Assembly: GCF_003945765.1 (NCBI RefSeq)
Contig: NZ_CP027712.1
Coordinates: 1,922,001-1,986,000, forward strand
Source: Pseudomonas chlororaphis subsp. chlororaphis
Lineage (GTDB): Bacteria; Pseudomonadota; Gammaproteobacteria; Pseudomonadales; Pseudomonadaceae
DNA: 64,000 nucleotides
Direction: 5' to 3'
Below, piece by piece: positions 1 through 11,703 of this stretch (positions within the stretch are counted from its first letter, which is position 1; each line of letters opens with the position of its first letter). A model generated the notes under the pieces. The model was not told where the DNA came from. It was given only the letters and a program-made list of their open reading frames with translations, and did not search any database. The position numbers and the translations under genes were made by a program.

Positions 1-1
1 C

Positions 2-2683
2 GACGGCAGCACTGCCATCGATGTTTCGCACTCGACAATCCGCGATCATTTCGTGTTGCTGGCAAAGAACCAGCGCCGCGCCCAGCCGGTATCCGCCGGT
101 AGCGTGAGCAGCGAGCACGAGAAGAAGCAAGTTGAAGTGCTGCGATTGATCCAGGCCTACCGTATGCGTGGCCACCAGGCAGCCCAGCTGGACCCGCTGG
201 GGCTGTGGCAGCGTCCTGCACCTGCAGACCTGTCAATCAATCATTACGGCTTGACCAATGCCGATCTTGATACGACCTTCCGTGCCGGCGACCTGTTCAT
301 CGGCAAAGAGGAAGCGAGCCTACGCGAAATTCACGAAGCGTTGCAGCAGACATATTGCCGCACCATCGGCGCTGAATTTACGCACATCACCGATTCCGAG
401 CAGCGCCAGTGGTTCCAGCAGCGTCTGGAAAGCGTACGCGGCCGTCCGACCTACTCCACGGATATCAAGGGTCATCTGCTCGAGCGCGTCACCGCAGCTG
501 AAGGCCTCGAAAAATACCTGGGCACCAAGTATCCGGGCACCAAGCGTTTCGGCCTGGAAGGCGGCGAAAGCCTGATCCCGATGCTCGACGAGCTGATCCA
601 GCGTTCCGGTTCCTACGGGACCAAGGAAGTCGTGATCGGCATGGCCCACCGTGGTCGCCTCAACGTCCTGGTCAACACCTTCGGCAAGAACCCGCGCGAG
701 CTGTTCGACGAGTTCGAAGGCAAGAAGAAGGTCGAACTGGGTTCCGGTGACGTGAAATACCACCAGGGCTTCTCGTCCAACGTGATGACCACCGGCGGTG
801 AAGTTCACCTGGCCATGGCCTTCAACCCGTCCCACCTGGAGATCGTTTCGCCAGTGGTCGAGGGTTCGGTGCGCGCCCGTCAGGATCGCCGCAACGACCA
901 GACCGGTGACAAGGTTCTGCCAATCTCGATCCACGGTGACGCTGCTTTCGCAGGCCAGGGCGTGGTGATGGAAACCTTCCAGATGTCGCAGACCCGCGGT
1001 TTCAAGACCGGCGGCACCGTGCACATCGTGATCAACAACCAGGTCGGTTTCACCATCAGCAACCCGCTGGACTCGCGTTCCACCGAGTACGCCACCGACG
1101 TCGCGAAAATGATCCAGGCGCCGATCCTCCATGTAAATGGTGACGATCCGGAAGCCGTGCTGTTCGTGACCCAGCTGGCCATCGACTACCGCATGCAGTA
1201 CAAGCGCGATGTGGTGATCGACCTGGTCTGCTACCGTCGTCGCGGCCACAACGAAGCGGACGAGCCAAGCGGCACCCAGCCTCTGATGTACCAGCAGATC
1301 GCCAAGCAGCGCACCACCCGTGAGCTGTATGCCGATCGTCTGGTCCAGGCAAGCGTGCTCGACGCCGAGCGTGTTCAGGCGAAAGTCGACGAATACCGCA
1401 ACGCGCTGGACAACGGCCTGCACGTCGTGAAGAGCCTGGTCAAAGAGCCGAACAAAGAGCTGTTCGTGGACTGGCGTCCATATCTGGGTCACGCCTGGAC
1501 TGCACGTCATGACACCACCTTCGATCTGAAGACCCTGCAGGAACTGTCCGCCAAGCTGCTGGAGCTGCCGGAAGGCTTCGTGGTCCAGCGCCAGGTCGCG
1601 AAGATCTACGAAGACCGTCAGAAGATGCAAGCCGGCGGCCTGCCGATCAACTGGGGTTATGCCGAAACCATGGCATACGCGACCCTGGCGTTCGAAGGTC
1701 ACCCGATCCGCATGACCGGCCAGGATATCGGCCGCGGTACGTTCTCGCACCGTCATGCGGTCCTGCACAACCAGAAAGACGCCAGCACCTACATTCCGCT
1801 GCAGCACCTGTACGACGGCCAGCCACGTTTCGATCTGTACGATTCGTTCCTGTCCGAAGAAGCCGTACTGGCGTTCGAATACGGTTACTCGACCACCACG
1901 CCAAACGCGCTGGTGATCTGGGAAGCCCAGTTCGGCGACTTCGCCAACGGTGCCCAGGTGGTGATCGACCAGTTCATCACCAGTGGCGAGCACAAGTGGG
2001 GCCGTCTCTGCGGCCTGACCATGCTGCTGCCGCACGGTTATGAAGGTCAGGGTCCTGAGCACTCTTCGGCTCGCCTGGAGCGTTACCTGCAGCTGTGCGC
2101 CGAGCACAACATCCAGGTCTGCATGCCGACCACCCCGGCCCAGATCTACCACCTGCTGCGTCGTCAGGTGATTCGCCCGCTGCGCAAGCCGCTGGTGGTC
2201 CTGACTCCGAAGTCGCTGCTGCGTCACAAACTGGCCATCTCGACCCTGGAAGATCTGGCGGAAGGTTCGTTCCAGACCGTTATTCCGGAAATCGATGCCC
2301 AGGATCCAAAAGACGTGAATCGTCTGATTCTGTGCAGCGGCAAGGTCTACTACGACCTGCTGGAAAAACGCCGTGCCGAAGGCCGCGACGACATCGCCGT
2401 CGTGCGTATCGAGCAGCTGTACCCATTCCCTGAGGACGACTTGAACGAAGTCCTGGCTCCGTACACCAACCTCAAGCATGTCGTTTGGTGTCAGGAAGAG
2501 CCGATGAACCAGGGTGCCTGGTACTGCAGCCAGCACCACATGCGCCGCATCGTTGGCAATCACGACAAGTCGCTCGTACTCGAGTACGCAGGCCGTGAAG
2601 CCTCTGCTGCACCTGCATGCGGTTACGCGTCGATGCACGCCGAGCAGCAGGAAAAACTGCTGCAAGATGCTTTCACTGTTTAA
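2..2683 (+). CDS. sucA: 2-oxoglutarate dehydrogenase E1 component, 5' end cut by the window
   Basis: Thiamine-diphosphate-dependent E1 subunit that decarboxylates 2-oxoglutarate in the TCA cycle and passes succinyl to the lipoyl arm of SucB. The frame is open from base 2 with no stop, so the gene begins outside the window; 893 residues are visible against about 943 usual, so roughly 50 are missing. Seen motifs include MAHRGRLNVL, the HGDAAFAGQG stretch of the cofactor-binding core and GHNEADEP. The GTG at 53 is internal and not a start. sucB follows after 42 bases, and the five-gene order sucA-sucB-lpdG-sucC-sucD is the standard Pseudomonas arrangement. Confidence 0.98.
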   Translation, partial: DGSTAIDVSHSTIRDHFVLLAKNQRRAQPVSAGSVSSEHEKKQVEVLRLIQAYRMRGHQAAQLDPLGLWQRPAPADLSINHYGLTNADLDTTFRAGDLFIGKEEASLREIHEALQQTYCRTIGAEFTHITDSEQRQWFQQRLESVRGRPTYSTDIKGHLLERVTAAEGLEKYLGTKYPGTKRFGLEGGESLIPMLDELIQRSGSYGTKEVVIGMAHRGRLNVLVNTFGKNPRELFDEFEGKKKVELGSGDVKYHQGFSSNVMTTGGEVHLAMAFNPSHLEIVSPVVEGSVRARQDRRNDQTGDKVLPISIHGDAAFAGQGVVMETFQMSQTRGFKTGGTVHIVINNQVGFTISNPLDSRSTEYATDVAKMIQAPILHVNGDDPEAVLFVTQLAIDYRMQYKRDVVIDLVCYRRRGHNEADEPSGTQPLMYQQIAKQRTTRELYADRLVQASVLDAERVQAKVDEYRNALDNGLHVVKSLVKEPNKELFVDWRPYLGHAWTARHDTTFDLKTLQELSAKLLELPEGFVVQRQVAKIYEDRQKMQAGGLPINWGYAETMAYATLAFEGHPIRMTGQDIGRGTFSHRHAVLHNQKDASTYIPLQHLYDGQPRFDLYDSFLSEEAVLAFEYGYSTTTPNALVIWEAQFGDFANGAQVVIDQFITSGEHKWGRLCGLTMLLPHGYEGQGPEHSSARLERYLQLCAEHNIQVCMPTTPAQIYHLLRRQVIRPLRKPLVVLTPKSLLRHKLAISTLEDLAEGSFQTVIPEIDAQDPKDVNRLILCSGKVYYDLLEKRRAEGRDDIAVVRIEQLYPFPEDDLNEVLAPYTNLKHVVWCQEEPMNQGAWYCSQHHMRRIVGNHDKSLVLEYAGREASAAPACGYASMHAEQQEKLLQDAFTV

Positions 2684-2725
2684 CGCCTTCGCGCACCTGA
2701 AACCGAATTTAAGGAACCACAGATA

Positions 2726-3946
2726 ATGGCTATCGAGATCAAAGCCCCCACTTTCCCGGAATCGGTTGCCGATGGCACCGTTGCCACCTGGCACAAAAAA
2801 CCGGGCGACGCCGTCAAGCGCGACGAACTGATCGTCGACATCGAAACCGACAAGGTCGTGCTGGAAGTTCTGGCCACCGCTGACGGCGTGCTGGGCGCTA
2901 TCGTCAAGAACGAAGGCGACACCGTTCTGTCCGACGAAGTACTGGGCTCCATCGCTGAAGGCGCTGCCGCCGCTGCTGCTCCAGCCGCTGCCGCACCGGC
3001 TGCCGCCCAGGCCGCAGCGCCTGCTGCCGAAGGCGAAGACGATCCAATCGCTGCTCCAGCCGCGCGCAAGCTGGCCGAAGAGAACGGCATCAATATCGCT
3101 TCCGTTGCCGGTACCGGCAAAGGCGGTCGCGTGACCAAGGAAGACGTGGTTGCAGCCGTTGCCGCCAAGAAAGCCGCTCCGGCTGCCGCGCCTGCCAAGG
3201 CCGCTGCTCCTGCCGCCGCTGCTCCGGTATTCGCTGCTGGCGACCGCGTCGAGAAGCGTGTTCCGATGACCCGCCTGCGTGCCAAGGTTGCTGAGCGTCT
3301 GGTCGAAGCCCAGTCGAACATGGCGATGCTGACCACTTTCAACGAAGTCGACATGACCGAAGTCATGGCCCTGCGTTCGAAGTACAAGGATCTGTTCGAG
3401 AAGTCCCACAACGGCGTACGCCTGGGCTTCATGTCGTTCTTCGTCAAGGCTGCTACCGAGGCGCTGAAGCGTTTCCCTGCGGTCAACGCCTCGATCGACG
3501 GCTCCGACATCGTTTACCACGGTTACGCCGACATCGGTGTTGCCGTGTCCAGCGACCGCGGCCTGGTGGTTCCGGTTCTGCGTAACGCCGAACTGATGAG
3601 CCTGGCTGAAATCGAAGGCGGCATCGCCACCTTCGGCAAGAAAGCCCGTGACGGCAAACTGTCGATGGAAGAGATGACCGGCGGTACTTTCACCATCACC
3701 AACGGTGGTACTTTCGGTTCGATGATGTCGACTCCGATCGTCAACCCGCCACAAGCGGCGATCCTGGGCATGCACAACATTCTGCAGCGCCCTATGGCGA
3801 TCAACGGTCAGGTGGTTATCCGTCCGATGATGTACCTGGCCCTGTCCTACGATCACCGTTTGATCGACGGCAAAGAAGCAGTGACCTTCCTGGTTACCAT
3901 CAAGAACCTGCTGGAAGACCCGGCTCGTCTGCTGCTGGATATCTGA
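2726..3946 (+). CDS. sucB: 2-oxoglutarate dehydrogenase E2, dihydrolipoyl succinyltransferase
   Basis: Core subunit of the 2-oxoglutarate dehydrogenase complex, transferring succinyl to CoA. The 406 residues show an N-terminal lipoyl domain with the lipoylated lysine in ETDKVVLEV (K43), an Ala/Pro-rich swinging linker (about 80-108), a peripheral subunit-binding domain (about 110-145, [10 protein letters not shown]), a second Ala/Pro linker, and a catalytic domain ending with YDHRLIDG (H377, D381). A GGAACC ribosome site lies just upstream (about 2713-2718). It is one of the longest low-complexity linkers in the window, which explains the GC-skewed repeats at 2960-3230. Confidence 0.98.
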   Translation: MAIEIKAPTFPESVADGTVATWHKKPGDAVKRDELIVDIETDKVVLEVLATADGVLGAIVKNEGDTVLSDEVLGSIAEGAAAAAAPAAAAPAAAQAAAPAAEGEDDPIAAPAARKLAEENGINIASVAGTGKGGRVTKEDVVAAVAAKKAAPAAAPAKAAAPAAAAPVFAAGDRVEKRVPMTRLRAKVAERLVEAQSNMAMLTTFNEVDMTEVMALRSKYKDLFEKSHNGVRLGFMSFFVKAATEALKRFPAVNASIDGSDIVYHGYADIGVAVSSDRGLVVPVLRNAELMSLAEIEGGIATFGKKARDGKLSMEEMTGGTFTITNGGTFGSMMSTPIVNPPQAAILGMHNILQRPMAINGQVVIRPMMYLALSYDHRLIDGKEAVTFLVTIKNLLEDPARLLLDI

Positions 3947-3959
3947 TTTCGTAGCATGG

Positions 3960-4032
3960 GCCGATCAGCGATGATCGGCCTTTCGCCGAAACGAACAGCT
4001 TCGTCCCACGACGGCCTCCACAAGAGGCCGTC
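3960..4032 (+). terminator. two intra-operon hairpins between sucB and lpdG
   Basis: Two perfect stems sit in the 112-base gap: an 8-bp stem (3960-3967 with 3972-3979) followed by a short T run, and a 9-bp stem (4010-4018 with 4024-4032). The first could act as a weak terminator or an RNA processing site, which would lower downstream expression; the second lacks a T tract. The role is inferred. Confidence 0.5.
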
Positions 4033-4055
4033 CGGTTTGATTCGAGAAGGAATGA

Positions 4056-5495
<1,440 letters not shown>

Positions 5496-5719
5496 GACAA
5501 TAAGAAACCACGGCGGATTGCCCGTCGTGAGCCTTGCGAGCAAGACTCACCGCGGAACGTCCGCTGGACTCGACCTCACGGGAATCTTCATGCGCTGTGC
5601 CGCAGCCCAGGCTGCGGATGCGGGGCAGGGGAGTCCGGTGAGGAGCGGTCACAGGTGGCGCGGCACTCATCAAGAGCGCAGCGCCGAATGCGCAGTACCT
5701 AACGAAGACGGTAAAAAGC

Positions 5720-6886
5720 ATGAATCTTCACGAGTATCAGGGTAAGCAGCTGTTCGCTGAATACGGCCTGCCAGTATCCAAAGGCTACGCGGTAGACACC
5801 CCGGAAGAAGCAGCAGAAGCTTGCGACAAGATCGGCGGCTCCGAGTGGGTTGTCAAAGCCCAGGTTCACGCCGGTGGTCGCGGTAAAGCGGGCGGCGTAA
5901 AGCTGGTTCGCAGCAAAGAAGACGCTAAAGCATTCGCTCAACAGTGGTTGGGCAAGCGTCTGGTGACTTACCAGACTGACGCCAATGGTCAGCCAGTCAC
6001 CAAGATCCTGGTTGAATCGTGCACTGATATCGCTAAAGAGCTGTACCTGGGCGCTGTCGTCGACCGTTCGAGCCGTCGCATCGTGTTCATGGCTTCCACC
6101 GAAGGTGGCGTGGACATCGAGAAAATCGCTCACGACACCCCTGAGAAAATCCTCAAGGCTACTATCGATCCACTGGTTGGCGCTCAGCCATTCCAGGGTC
6201 GCGAGCTGGCTTTCCAGCTGGGCCTGGAAGGCAAGCAAGTCACTCAGTTCGCCAAGATCTTCGTCGGCCTGGCCAAACTGTTCCAGGACCACGATCTGGC
6301 ACTGCTGGAAGTGAACCCGCTGGTGATCAAGGCTGATGGCGATCTGCACTGCCTGGACGCGAAGATCAACATCGACGCCAACGCCATGTACCGTCAGCCT
6401 AAGCTGAAGACTTTCCACGATCCGTCCCAGGACGATCCGCGCGAAGCGCACGCTGCCAAGTTCGAACTGAACTACGTAGCGCTGGAAGGCAACATCGGCT
6501 GCATGGTCAACGGTGCCGGCCTGGCCATGGGTACCATGGACATCGTCAACCTGCACGGCGGCAAGCCAGCCAACTTCCTCGACGTAGGTGGTGGTGCTAC
6601 CAAAGAGCGCGTGACCGAAGCCTTCAAGATCATCCTGTCCGACACCAACGTCGCTGCAGTACTGGTCAACATCTTCGGCGGCATCGTTCGTTGCGACATG
6701 ATTGCCGAAGGCATCATCGGTGCAGTGAAAGAAGTCGGCGTGAAAATCCCGGTTGTTGTTCGCCTTGAAGGCAACAATGCTGAACTGGGCGCTAAAGTAC
6801 TGGCAGAAAGCGGCTTGAACATCATCGCTGCTACCAGCCTGACCGACGCTGCTCAACAAGTTGTCAAAGCTGCGGAGGGCAAATAA
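5720..6886 (+). CDS. sucC: succinyl-CoA synthetase (ADP-forming) beta subunit
   Basis: ATP-grasp subunit of succinyl-CoA synthetase, which makes ATP while converting succinyl-CoA to succinate. The 388 residues start [11 protein letters not shown] and match the family length. The ATP-grasp domain is N-terminal and the C-terminal flavodoxin-like CoA-ligase part contains [11 protein letters not shown]. The 224-base gap to lpdG has no recognisable gene. The stop overlaps the sucD start by one base (TAATG), which indicates translational coupling. Confidence 0.98.
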   Translation: MNLHEYQGKQLFAEYGLPVSKGYAVDTPEEAAEACDKIGGSEWVVKAQVHAGGRGKAGGVKLVRSKEDAKAFAQQWLGKRLVTYQTDANGQPVTKILVESCTDIAKELYLGAVVDRSSRRIVFMASTEGGVDIEKIAHDTPEKILKATIDPLVGAQPFQGRELAFQLGLEGKQVTQFAKIFVGLAKLFQDHDLALLEVNPLVIKADGDLHCLDAKINIDANAMYRQPKLKTFHDPSQDDPREAHAAKFELNYVALEGNIGCMVNGAGLAMGTMDIVNLHGGKPANFLDVGGGATKERVTEAFKIILSDTNVAAVLVNIFGGIVRCDMIAEGIIGAVKEVGVKIPVVVRLEGNNAELGAKVLAESGLNIIAATSLTDAAQQVVKAAEGK

Positions 6887-7767
6887 TGAGCGTCCTGATC
6901 AATAAAGACACCAAAGTTATCTGCCAGGGTATTACCGGTTCGCAAGGTAGTTTCCACACCCAGCAAGCCATCGAATACGGCACCAAGATGGTTGGCGGCG
7001 TAACTCCGGGCAAAGGCGGCACCGAGCACCTGGGCCTGCCTGTCTTCAACACCGTGAAAGACGCTGTAGCTGCCACTGGCGCCACCGCCAGCGTGATCTA
7101 CGTTCCAGCTCCTTTCTGCAAGGACTCCATCCTGGAAGCGGCTTTCGGCGGCATCAAGCTGATCGTCTGCATCACCGAAGGCATTCCTACCCTGGACATG
7201 CTGGACGCTAAAGTTAAGTGCGACGAGCTGGGTGTTACCCTGATCGGCCCTAACTGCCCAGGCGTGATCACTCCAGGCGAATGCAAGATCGGCATCATGC
7301 CAGGTCACATTCACTTGCCAGGCAAGGTCGGTATCGTTTCCCGTTCCGGCACCCTGACTTACGAAGCCGTGAAGCAGACCACTGACGCCGGTTTCGGTCA
7401 GTCCACCTGCGTCGGCATCGGTGGTGACCCGATCCCAGGCTCCAACTTCATCGACATCCTGAAGCTGTTCCAGGAAGACCCGAAGACCGAAGCGATCGTG
7501 ATGATCGGTGAGATCGGCGGTTCGGCTGAAGAAGAAGCGGCTGCCTATATCAAGGCTAACGTGACCAAGCCGGTTGTTTCCTACATCGCTGGTGTGACTG
7601 CTCCTCCGGGCAAGCGCATGGGCCATGCTGGCGCAATCATCTCTGGCGGCAAAGGCACTGCAGACGAGAAATTCGCTGCTCTGCAAGACGCAGGCGTGAA
7701 AACCGTGCGTTCGCTGGCAGACATCGGCAAGGCCCTGGCCGAGCTGACTGGCTGGGCTGTCAAGTAA
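6886..7767 (+). CDS. sucD: succinyl-CoA synthetase alpha subunit
   Basis: Partner of SucC; it carries the CoA-binding Rossmann domain and the phosphohistidine intermediate. The 293-residue length is typical. The motif [10 protein letters not shown] contains the phosphorylated histidine (H247), and GITGSQG near residue 15 is the nucleotide-binding loop. It is coupled to sucC by a 1-base overlap and is followed by a strong terminator, so it closes the TCA operon. Confidence 0.98.
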   Translation: MSVLINKDTKVICQGITGSQGSFHTQQAIEYGTKMVGGVTPGKGGTEHLGLPVFNTVKDAVAATGATASVIYVPAPFCKDSILEAAFGGIKLIVCITEGIPTLDMLDAKVKCDELGVTLIGPNCPGVITPGECKIGIMPGHIHLPGKVGIVSRSGTLTYEAVKQTTDAGFGQSTCVGIGGDPIPGSNFIDILKLFQEDPKTEAIVMIGEIGGSAEEEAAAYIKANVTKPVVSYIAGVTAPPGKRMGHAGAIISGGKGTADEKFAALQDAGVKTVRSLADIGKALAELTGWAVK

Positions 7768-7793
7768 GCCTCGCGCTTAGCTGACGCTCCACC

Positions 7794-7830
7794 AACAAAG
7801 GCCACCTTCGGGTGGCCTTTGTTCGTTAAG
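7794..7830 (+). terminator. Rho-independent terminator after sucD
   Basis: A perfect 13-bp stem (7794-7806 with 7811-7823) with a TTCG tetraloop is followed by a modest T-containing tail. It lies 26 bases after the sucD stop. Confidence 0.85.
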
Positions 7831-7892
7831 AGCAGTTGCAAGCCTCAAGCGACAAGCTGCAAGAGAAGCTTGTCGCTTGAAACTTGTACCTT
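7831..7892. repeat. long imperfect hairpin, likely intergenic REP-type element
   Basis: A perfect 14-bp inverted repeat (7845-7858 with 7867-7880) sits inside a wider near-palindrome (outer arms around 7831-7842 and 7881-7892) built on CAAGC/GCTTG words. It directly follows the sucD terminator. Such elements are common and mobile between genes in fluorescent pseudomonads. The rest of the 358-base sucD-brnQ gap holds a second hairpin (8061-8069 with 8078-8085) in the probable brnQ leader and no gene. Confidence 0.6.
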
Positions 7893-8125
7893 GCAGCTGC
7901 TTTTAATACGTAAACGCGACACGCAAATGTCGCTGATCGGACAGTTCGCCCTCTAACAGTGCGTTTGTCTTACAAATTCGGTAGTCTAGCCGCCTCTTTT
8001 GCGTCTGCGTCCCACAAGGAAGCCGCGCGCTAAACGGGTCAGTCCTATACGGACCGACAGCATTTCCCTCACCCATAAGGGAAATCCCTCTCTAAATTCC
8101 GATTCAGTAGTGTGGTATTTCCTTA

Positions 8126-9439
8126 ATGAAAGTGTTGAAAGGCCAGGACATTCTGGCACTGGGTTTTATGACCTTTGCCCTGTTCGTCGGGGCCGGCAAT
8201 ATCATCTTCCCGCCTATCGTCGGCTTGCAGTCCGGACCTAACGTCTGGATCGCGGCGCTGGGCTTTCTGATCACCGCTGTGGGGCTTCCGGTGGTGACTG
8301 TCATTGCGCTGGCCAAGGTCGGCGGGGCGATGGACGCGCTGAGCAGCCCGATCGGCAAGATCGCCGGTGGCCTGCTGGCGGCGGTCTGCTACCTGGCGGT
8401 CGGCCCGTTGTTCGCGACGCCGCGTACCGCGACCGTGTCCTTTGAAGTAGGCCTGGCGCCCCTGACCGGCGAAAGCCCGCTGGCGCTGTTCCTCTATAGC
8501 TCGGTGTATTTCCTGCTGGTGTTTTTCATCTCCCTCTACCCGGGACGCCTGCTGGATACCGTTGGACGTTTCCTCGCGCCGCTGAAGATCATCGCCCTGG
8601 CCGTACTGGGCATCGCCGCGTTCGCCTTGCCGGCCGGTGATATCGGTGTTGCGACGCCCGAATACGTCGCGGCGCCGTTCTCCCAAGGCTTCATCAATGG
8701 TTACCTGACCATGGATACCCTGGGCGCGCTGGTGTTCGGCATCGTCATCGTCAACGCCATCCGTTCCCGCGGTGTCGAGTCGCCACGCCTGATCACCCGT
8801 TACGCGATCATCGCCGGGCTGATTGCCGGTATCGGCCTGGCGCTGGTGTATGTCAGCCTGTTCCGCCTGGGTTCGGGCAGCCATGAAGTCGCGGCCGGTG
8901 CCACCAATGGCGCGGCGGTGCTGCACGCTTATGTGCAACACACTTTCGGCTCCCTGGGCAGCGGCTTCCTCGCCGTGTTGATTTCCCTGGCCTGCCTGGT
9001 GACCGCGGTCGGTTTGACCTGCGCTTGCGCGGAGTACTTCAGCCGCGTACTGCCGCTGTCGTACAAGACCCTGGTGATCATCCTGGCGGCGTTCTCGCTG
9101 CTGGTGTCCAACCTGGGCCTGACCAAGCTGATCGCCTTCTCCATCCCGGTGCTGACCGCCATCTACCCACCGTGCATCGCCCTGGTGGCCCTTAGCTTCT
9201 GCAAGGACTTCTGGCATGAGCAAGGCCGCATCGTCGGTCCGGTGATGCTGGTGTCCTTCCTGTTCGGCCTGATCGACGCCCTCAAGGGCGCCGGCCTGGC
9301 GGACTGGATGCCAACCCAGTTGATGCACCTGCCGCTGAGCGAGCAGGGCCTGGCGTGGCTGGTGCCTTCGGTCATGACCCTGGTGGTCGCGGTAGCCTGC
9401 GACCGCCTGCTGGGCAAGCGCAGCGAAGCGCTGGCCTAA
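8126..9439 (+). CDS. brnQ: branched-chain amino acid transport carrier (LIVCS family)
   Basis: Inner-membrane, cation-coupled uptake of leucine, isoleucine and valine. The 437-residue protein is almost wholly hydrophobic with about 12 membrane segments, and its N-terminus ([19 protein letters not shown] then GAGNIIFPP) is the BrnQ/BraB signature. It has its own leader with a short hairpin and ends at a strong terminator, so it appears monocistronic. In P. aeruginosa the same position after sucD holds braB, as I recall. Confidence 0.93.
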   Translation: MKVLKGQDILALGFMTFALFVGAGNIIFPPIVGLQSGPNVWIAALGFLITAVGLPVVTVIALAKVGGAMDALSSPIGKIAGGLLAAVCYLAVGPLFATPRTATVSFEVGLAPLTGESPLALFLYSSVYFLLVFFISLYPGRLLDTVGRFLAPLKIIALAVLGIAAFALPAGDIGVATPEYVAAPFSQGFINGYLTMDTLGALVFGIVIVNAIRSRGVESPRLITRYAIIAGLIAGIGLALVYVSLFRLGSGSHEVAAGATNGAAVLHAYVQHTFGSLGSGFLAVLISLACLVTAVGLTCACAEYFSRVLPLSYKTLVIILAAFSLLVSNLGLTKLIAFSIPVLTAIYPPCIALVALSFCKDFWHEQGRIVGPVMLVSFLFGLIDALKGAGLADWMPTQLMHLPLSEQGLAWLVPSVMTLVVAVACDRLLGKRSEALA

Positions 9440-9486
9440 ACCGCTATCTGCCGGGGCCCGTCACAAACGGGCACCGAGTAGCCATG

Positions 9487-9522
9487 AAAATGCCCCGTAT
9501 CCAGCGATACGGGGCATTTTTT
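9487..9522 (+). terminator. Rho-independent terminator after brnQ
   Basis: The stem AAAATGCCCCGTATC (9487-9501) pairs with GATACGGGGCATTTT (9506-9520), followed by more T. The A and T flanks would also allow use from the other strand, but no minus gene ends here. Confidence 0.9.
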
Positions 9523-9613
9523 ATGGGCGGCCGATGGTGTCTTTTTTCCTCGATCAACGTCGAAGCAGTGCCAGTTGTATCCGCACTCTGCCAACGCCTA
9601 TCCGGGAACCTGC

Positions 9614-10351
9614 ATGTCGTTCGTCGAAGCCAACCTGATCCATCTCATCGCCGCCCTCTGGTTTGTCATCTGCTGGGGCGGCTACACCCGCTACGCCACG
9701 TGGAAGGGCCGTGACACCGCGTGCCTGGCCAGCGTGCTGCACCTGTACCGGGAAGACTGGATGCGCCGCATGCTGCTGCGCGACAACCGCATTGCCGACG
9801 CCAGCGTGATCGGCAACCTGGAACGCAATGCCTCGTTCTTTGCCTCCAGCACCCTGATTATCCTCGCCGGTATCCTCACCGTGCTTGGCGCTTCCGAGCG
9901 TGCGGTGTCGCTGCTGGCCGATATTCCCATGGTGCAGCAGGCCTCCCAGGGCATGTCGGAGATCAAGCTGCTGTGCCTGGCCCTGGTGTTCGTCTATGCC
10001 TTCTTCACCTTCAGCTGGTGCATGCGCCAGTACAACTTCGCGGCCATTCTCGTGGGCTCGGCGCCGATGATCGGTGAGCGGCATGTTTCCGAACAGGAAC
10101 GAAAAGCCTTTGCAATGCGGGCCGCGCGGGTGATTTCCATGGCCGCCAACCAGTTCAACTTCGGCCTGCGTTCCTATTACTTCGGCATGAGCATGCTGGC
10201 CTGGTTCGTCAGCCCCTGGCTGTTCATGCTGATGAGCGCGGGCGTGGTGCTGGTGCTGTACCGCCGGGAGTTTCATTCCGACGTGTTGGATGTGATGGTC
10301 TATACCCCTACAGAGGCGCCATTGCCCGAGGCGAACAAGGAGATAGCCTGA
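9614..10351 (+). CDS. DUF599 family membrane protein
   Basis: A 245-residue inner-membrane protein starting MSFVEANLIH. Membrane segments are visible near residues 5-22, 70-95, 115-135 and 195-220, with the conserved charged loop WMRRMLLRDNRIAD and the NFGLRSYYFG stretch typical of DUF599. Function is unknown. The start at 9614 is preferred because an upstream ATG at 9575 would add a non-membrane leader of 13 residues not usual in the family. Its TGA overlaps the next ATG by one base, so the two are coupled. Confidence 0.8.
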   Translation: MSFVEANLIHLIAALWFVICWGGYTRYATWKGRDTACLASVLHLYREDWMRRMLLRDNRIADASVIGNLERNASFFASSTLIILAGILTVLGASERAVSLLADIPMVQQASQGMSEIKLLCLALVFVYAFFTFSWCMRQYNFAAILVGSAPMIGERHVSEQERKAFAMRAARVISMAANQFNFGLRSYYFGMSMLAWFVSPWLFMLMSAGVVLVLYRREFHSDVLDVMVYTPTEAPLPEANKEIA

Positions 10352-10752
10352 TGAGTATTGCGTTCTGGTGTGTGTTTATCAGCGCGTTGTTGATTTACGT
10401 GGCGCGCATACCGGTAGCCAGGGCGATGAAAGAGCAGGGCGGCTACGACAATCACCTGCCACGCCAGCAACAGACACAACTCACGGGGTTCGGCGCCCGG
10501 GCAGTGGCGGCGCACCAGAACAGTTTCGAAGCCTTCATGTTATTCGCGGTGGGGGTCCTGATGGCCCATACCACCCAGACTCAGGGCTGGTTGATCGACG
10601 GCCTGGCGATCGTCTTCGTCATTACGCGGGTTATCTATCTGCTTTGCTATTGGGCGGATCTTGCCTGGCAGCGCAGTCTGGTCTGGTTTATCGGTCTGCT
10701 CTGCTCATTGCTGCTGATGCTTAGTCCGACTTTTCGCAGCCTGTTGGCTTAG
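10351..10752 (+). CDS. MAPEG family membrane protein
   Basis: A 133-residue protein with four predicted membrane helices and the motif QQTQLTGFGARAVAAHQNSFEAF, typical of bacterial MAPEG proteins (relatives of eukaryotic microsomal glutathione transferases). The N/E-rich loop is where glutathione binds in characterised members, but the activity of this bacterial group is not established. It overlaps the DUF599 gene by one base and is followed by a terminator, so the two form a short operon. Confidence 0.85.
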   Translation: MSIAFWCVFISALLIYVARIPVARAMKEQGGYDNHLPRQQQTQLTGFGARAVAAHQNSFEAFMLFAVGVLMAHTTQTQGWLIDGLAIVFVITRVIYLLCYWADLAWQRSLVWFIGLLCSLLLMLSPTFRSLLA

Positions 10753-10770
10753 CGTTATTGCAGACAAAGT

Positions 10771-10799
10771 AAAGCCCGCACTAGGCGGGCTTTCTTTTT
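10771..10799. terminator. terminator between convergent MAPEG and lipoprotein genes
   Basis: A 9-bp stem AAAGCCCGC (10771-10779) with GCGGGCTTT (10785-10793) precedes TCTTTTT. It serves the plus-strand operon and lies 18 bases from the end of the minus-strand lipoprotein gene. Confidence 0.85.
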
Positions 10800-10816
10800 G
10801 CTGCACTAAAACCGGA

Positions 10817-11068
10817 TTAGTTGGTTTTAGGAGCGGCTTCCTTGGCAGCTTCTTCAGCCGCTGCTTTGCTCGATTCAACCTGATCTTTGGCTGCTTCGGC
10901 GTTTTCTTTTGCAGCTTCGTTCACTTTATCCTGAGCTTCATTCATTTTCTGTTGAGCTTGCTCAGCATGTTGGTTGGCATCTTGAGCTTTGTCCTCGGAT
11001 TTTTTATCGCAGGCAGCGAGACCGAGGGAAGCGGTCAGCATCAGGGCAATAGCTAAAGTCTTACGCAT
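10817..11068 (-). CDS. small Ala/Glu/Lys-rich lipoprotein
   Basis: An 83-residue protein with a short signal peptide and lipobox (LGLAAC, Cys near residue 18), so it is a predicted lipoprotein. The mature part is almost entirely A, E, K, Q and D with regular heptad-like spacing (for example QQKMNEAQDKVNEAAK), which predicts one long amphipathic helix or coiled coil. The ATG at 11068 is chosen over an upstream frame extension because it follows GGAG and starts the signal peptide. The residue after Cys is Asp, which in enterobacteria favours inner-membrane retention; in Pseudomonas this is less certain. No specific function is assigned. Confidence 0.8.
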   Translation of the reverse strand: MRKTLAIALMLTASLGLAACDKKSEDKAQDANQHAEQAQQKMNEAQDKVNEAAKENAEAAKDQVESSKAAAEEAAKEAAPKTN

Positions 11069-11226
11069 GGGGTGTTTCTCCTTATTGAAGATATCTTCTG
11101 GCCTTTCGAGCATGGCTCTACAGGTTAAGTTCCTTGAAAGTTAAAGATATATAAAGTGCCAGCAATATGGAACTTTTACCTGCCGCGTTAACCGAGCGGT
11201 TTTGACACCAACTAGAGAGTTTCCTT

Positions 11227-11703
11227 ATGGAGCAAAACCCTGTTTTTGAGCGTGCGACGCGGTTTTTGTCGGCGCTGCGCCATTGCCAGGTATTGGCCAT
11301 GAGCGTGCACAGCGCCTCAAAAGACGGCATTACCCTGATGTTGCCTTACAGCCCGCAGATAGTCGGCAACCCCGAGACCGGAGTGATCCACGGTGGCGCG
11401 CTGACCTCGTTGATGGACACCGCCTGTGGCATGGCGACCTTGTGCGTCCTGCCGGAGTTCGAGGTCTGCCCGACCCTGGACCTGCGCATCGATTACATGC
11501 ACCCTGCGCAGCCGGGCAAGAGCGTGTATGGCTTTGCCCAGTGCTACCGGGTGACCACCGATGTGATTTTCACCCGTGGTTTTGCCTATCAGGATGACCC
11601 CGAGCACCCTGTTGCCCATGTGGTGGGCACCTTCATGCGCATGGGCAAGGGCATCAAGGGCAGCAAAGGTTTTGCCGGCGCCATCAAGGGTGAGCAGCCA
11701 TGA
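11227..11703 (+). CDS. PaaI-type hotdog thioesterase
   Basis: A 158-residue single hotdog-fold protein. The motif around NPETGVIHGGALTSLMDTACGMA (His in VIHGGAL, Asp in LMDTA) matches the acyl-CoA thioesterase PaaI/YbaW type. Likely substrate is an acyl-CoA, not determinable here. It overlaps the next gene, a second hotdog protein, by 4 bases (ATGA), so the two are coupled and may form a heteromer. Confidence 0.85.
   Translation: MEQNPVFERATRFLSALRHCQVLAMSVHSASKDGITLMLPYSPQIVGNPETGVIHGGALTSLMDTACGMATLCVLPEFEVCPTLDLRIDYMHPAQPGKSVYGFAQCYRVTTDVIFTRGFAYQDDPEHPVAHVVGTFMRMGKGIKGSKGFAGAIKGEQP

Noticed and set aside
320..3856. An 1178-codon open frame on the minus strand, antisense to sucA and sucB
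   Set aside because: High G+C genes keep antisense frames open. No domain, low-complexity residue pattern (rich in H, Q, V, D), and it lies wholly over recognised TCA genes.
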